Shown here in pieces: positions 62,062 to 64,000 of a stretch of 64,000 nucleotides of DNA; position 1 is the first letter of the stretch; each line of letters begins with the position of its first letter. The notes beneath the pieces were generated by a model that was given only the letters and a program-made list of their open reading frames with translations, was not told the origin of the DNA and did no database searches. The translations under genes were made by a program, and so were the position numbers. Origin of the DNA: Paracoccus aerius (GTDB lineage: Bacteria > Pseudomonadota > Alphaproteobacteria > Rhodobacterales > Rhodobacteraceae). The stretch spans positions 186,001 to 250,000 of the forward strand of contig NZ_BNCL01000004.1 in assembly GCF_014656455.1 (NCBI RefSeq). Direction: 5' to 3'.

Positions 62062-63162
62062 CTACAGCACCCCCGTCCGCCACAGCCGCACCTTCAGCCC
62101 GCCATGCGCGACCACCGGCCCCGATTCCAGCGGCAGGCCCGTGGCCTTGGCAAGCGCGCCCTCGCTGGTCACGATCCCCACGCGCCAGCCCCCCAGCCGT
62201 TCCTTGAACACCTGCCCCATCGCCGCGTGCAGCCCGAACAGCGGCCCCTTGTTGCCGATCCGGGCGCCATAAGGCGGGTTCACGATCACGATGCCGGGCG
62301 AGCAGCCGGGACGTTCCAGATCGCCTATGGCGCGACAATCAAAGCTGGTCAGGGCCGCGACCCCGGCCCGCTGGGCATTGGCCTGGCTCATCCGGATGGC
62401 GCTTGCGTCGCGGTCGCTGCCGAAAAAATGCGGGATGGCGGGGCGGGGCGCGGCAGCCCCGCGCATTGCGTCCCAGGCAGCGGGATCGAAACTGGCAAGC
62501 TGCTGAAAGCCGAAGCCGCGGCTGCGGCCCGGGGCAAGGCCGGCCGCGATTTCGGCCGCCTCGATCACGAAGGTGCCCGACCCGCACATCGGATCCAGCA
62601 CGGGCTGGCTGCCGTCGAACCCCATCTCGCGCAGGAACATGGCTGCCATGGTTTCCCGCATGGGGGCCTTGGCGACGGCCTCCTTGTGGCCGCGCTTGTG
62701 CAGCGATTCGCCGGTCGTATCCAGGCTGATGGTGACAAGGTCGTCCTCGATCCGCACCTTGATCACCAAGGCCGCGTCGGGTGCCAGGGGCGCGCCCAGT
62801 TCCTCGGCAATGGCGCGCTCGATCCGCTGGGTGGCGGCGCCAGCGTGATAGATGCGGCTGGCCTTGCAGGTGGTTTCCACCCGCACCGGCACGTCGCGGC
62901 ACAGGACATCGGCCCAGGGGAACTTGCGGGCCCGCTTGTCCAGCTGCGCCAGGTGCAGGGCGCGGAACTGGCCCACGCGCGCCAGCACGCGCGTGGCCCC
63001 CCGCAGCCACAGGTTCGCACGCCAGACATCCGTCCAGCCGCCGGTGATCGTCACGCCGCCCGGCTGCACGACCGGCTGCCATCCCAGGGCCGCTGCCTCG
63101 GCGGCCAGCGGCGCTTCCAGTCCCGGCGTCGCCACCAGGAAGATTTCGAATCTGTCATCCAT
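62062..63162 (-). CDS. RlmL/YcbY-like 23S rRNA guanine methyltransferase (THUMP + methylase)
   Basis: A 366-residue protein. The first ~150 residues form a ferredoxin-like/THUMP RNA-binding region (FEIFLVATPGLEAPLAAEA at the start). The methylase domain shows VLDPMCGSGTFVIEAAEIA, FFGSDRDASAIRMSQANAQR, and the catalytic IVNPPYGARIG. This matches the N-terminal half of RlmL, which makes m2G2445 in 23S rRNA in E. coli. No RlmK half is fused here. The target position is inferred. Confidence 0.85.
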   Translation of the reverse strand: MDDRFEIFLVATPGLEAPLAAEAAALGWQPVVQPGGVTITGGWTDVWRANLWLRGATRVLARVGQFRALHLAQLDKRARKFPWADVLCRDVPVRVETTCKASRIYHAGAATQRIERAIAEELGAPLAPDAALVIKVRIEDDLVTISLDTTGESLHKRGHKEAVAKAPMRETMAAMFLREMGFDGSQPVLDPMCGSGTFVIEAAEIAAGLAPGRSRGFGFQQLASFDPAAWDAMRGAAAPRPAIPHFFGSDRDASAIRMSQANAQRAGVAALTSFDCRAIGDLERPGCSPGIVIVNPPYGARIGNKGPLFGLHAAMGQVFKERLGGWRVGIVTSEGALAKATGLPLESGPVVAHGGLKVRLWRTGVL

Positions 63163-63200
63163 CCGGCAGCCCTATCCCGGCTGCCCGACAAAGGCGAGGG

Positions 63201-63404
63201 TCAGCGCCCGATGCGGCGGGTCAGCCGCGCGGCCTGACGGGCGCGCTTGACGGCGGTACGCATGGTCTTGGCCTGCTTGGCCGAAACGGCCGCCGGCTTG
63301 CCGCCGGATTTCGCCATCCTGTCGATGCCCTTGTTGATGCCCCAGTTGACGGCGCGCCGGGTGACCATGCGGGTCAGCATGTTGATGATGGAATTAAGGC
63401 TCAT
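63201..63404 (-). CDS. Small basic conserved-looking hypothetical protein
   Basis: A 67-residue protein, very rich in Arg and Lys (MSLNSIINMLTRMVTRRAVN, later KQAKTMRTAVKRARQAARLT). It ends RRIGR. No known domain. It lies five bases after scpB and 38 bases from the methyltransferase gene, in the same orientation, so it is probably co-transcribed with scpB. A helical, nucleic-acid-binding character is suggested by charge only. Confidence 0.6.
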   Translation of the reverse strand: MSLNSIINMLTRMVTRRAVNWGINKGIDRMAKSGGKPAAVSAKQAKTMRTAVKRARQAARLTRRIGR

Positions 63405-63409
63405 GGGGT

Positions 63410-64000
63410 TTAGTCGTCCTTGAGGAAATCGCCAGGGGGCGGGGTTGCGCCGATATCGTCATCGGCCTCTTGCGGCGCAAGGGGCAGGATCATGCCTTCG
63501 GCCGGCGGACGCGCTTCCAGCAATCCGGCCGCCCGCAATTCGGCCAGACCAGGCAGATCCCGCGCCGATTCCAGGCCGAAATGGTCCAGGAAGGTTTCCG
63601 TGACGACAAAGGTCGCGGGGCGGCCTGGGGTCATCCGGCGGCGGCCGATGCGGACCCATTCCATCTCGATCAATTGATCCAGCGTGCCGCGCGACACGGC
63701 CACGCCACGGATCTCCTCGATCTCGGCGCGGGTGACCGGCTGGTGATAGGCGATGATGGCCAGCGTCTCGATCGCGGCGCGCGACAGGCGACGCTGTTCC
63801 ACCGTTTCGGTCTGCATCAGGAAGGACAGGTCCGGCGCGGTGCGAAAGGCATAACCGTCGCCGATCCGTTCAAGGACCACGCCCCGCCCGGCATAGGACC
63901 GGCGCAGGCCGGCCAGGGCCTCGGCCGGGTCGCAGCCCTGGGGCAGCCGGTCGGCCAGGTCGCGCACGGTCAAGGGCCTGGCGGAGGCGAACAGGATCGC
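63410..64000 (-). CDS. scpB: Segregation and condensation protein B (5' part outside window)
   Basis: At least 196 residues, open to the window edge, where the frame reads AILFASARPLTVRDLADRLP, the usual beginning of the first winged helix of ScpB. The second winged-helix segment is seen as AAIETLAIIAYHQPVTRAEI with RGVAVSRGTLDQLIEMEWVR and RRRMTPGRPATFVVTETFLDH. ScpB works with ScpA and Smc in chromosome condensation. The upstream scpA would lie beyond the window. Confidence 0.93.
   Translation of the reverse strand, partial: AILFASARPLTVRDLADRLPQGCDPAEALAGLRRSYAGRGVVLERIGDGYAFRTAPDLSFLMQTETVEQRRLSRAAIETLAIIAYHQPVTRAEIEEIRGVAVSRGTLDQLIEMEWVRIGRRRMTPGRPATFVVTETFLDHFGLESARDLPGLAELRAAGLLEARPPAEGMILPLAPQEADDDIGATPPPGDFLKDD

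Overview
The window is a chromosomal segment of a high-GC alphaproteobacterium of the order Rhodobacterales, most likely Paracoccus or a close relative. Pointers are the chvE-gguABC sugar operon with a GbpR-type regulator, the bioMNY biotin transporter, phosphatidylcholine synthase, a divergently arranged alphaproteobacterial flagellar cluster with MotE-like and FliL genes, and the rpmF-plsX-fabH-ihfA-merR-tRNA-Pro block. The assignment rests on gene content and protein style only. There is no prophage, insertion sequence, CRISPR array or rRNA operon. Genes are tightly packed, many with 1-14 base overlaps (ATGA, TGATG), and no gene-free stretch exceeds 300 bases.

Layout. 1-5627 (minus): sugar ABC operon with two tandem ChvE-like binding proteins, gguA, gguB and a partial gguC, with the LysR regulator divergent (5748-6692). 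6670-10583 (minus): polyamine-type ABC transporter (permease C, permease B, ATPase, Tat-exported binding protein). 10714-12569 (minus): bioY, bioN, bioM. 12682-22715: flagellar export and motor genes, fliP-fliN-fliH-fliF leftward and fliL-x-motE-motA-x-flhA-fliR-flhB-x rightward from a 118-base control region holding a CtrA-like box. 22908-27587: a secreted EEP-family protein, a secreted subtilase with 19 consecutive Asp residues, an ECF sigma factor, its anti-sigma factor and an RTX calcium-binding protein. Three similar ECF-type promoter motifs precede the subtilase, the anti-sigma and the RTX genes, so this looks like a small self-contained regulon. 27742-30037: opgG and zinT, convergent, zinT with a Zur-box-like half site. 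30150-35271: malonate use (matB, matA, matC, divergent GntR regulator). 35278-37626: an AbrB-family membrane protein and an MFS transporter.

37783-40865 (minus): heme oxygenase and bacteriophytochrome with HWE kinase and receiver domains, a light-sensing operon that makes its own biliverdin. 40975-47511 (minus): mreB-mreC-mreD-mrdA-rodA, the elongasome, followed by a ghrA-like dehydrogenase. 47713-48551: a rhamnosyltransferase-like gene split by a frameshift. 48580-50311 (minus): leuA behind a leucine-rich leader peptide. 50355-54568 (minus): DUF2254 membrane protein, a family-5 binding protein, pcs and an SseB-like protein. 54689-56848: serine hydrolase, bamE and a YceD-like protein. 57082-60884: rpmF, plsX, fabH, a zinc-finger protein, ihfA, a MerR regulator and tRNA-Pro(GGG). 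60942-64000: a double-length dCTP deaminase, an RlmL-like RNA methyltransferase, a small basic protein and the 3' part of scpB.

The most interesting points are the ECF/anti-sigma/poly-Asp subtilase/RTX group, the split glycosyltransferase, the leuA attenuator candidate, the duplicated ChvE proteins, and three unassigned small proteins embedded in the flagellar operon.
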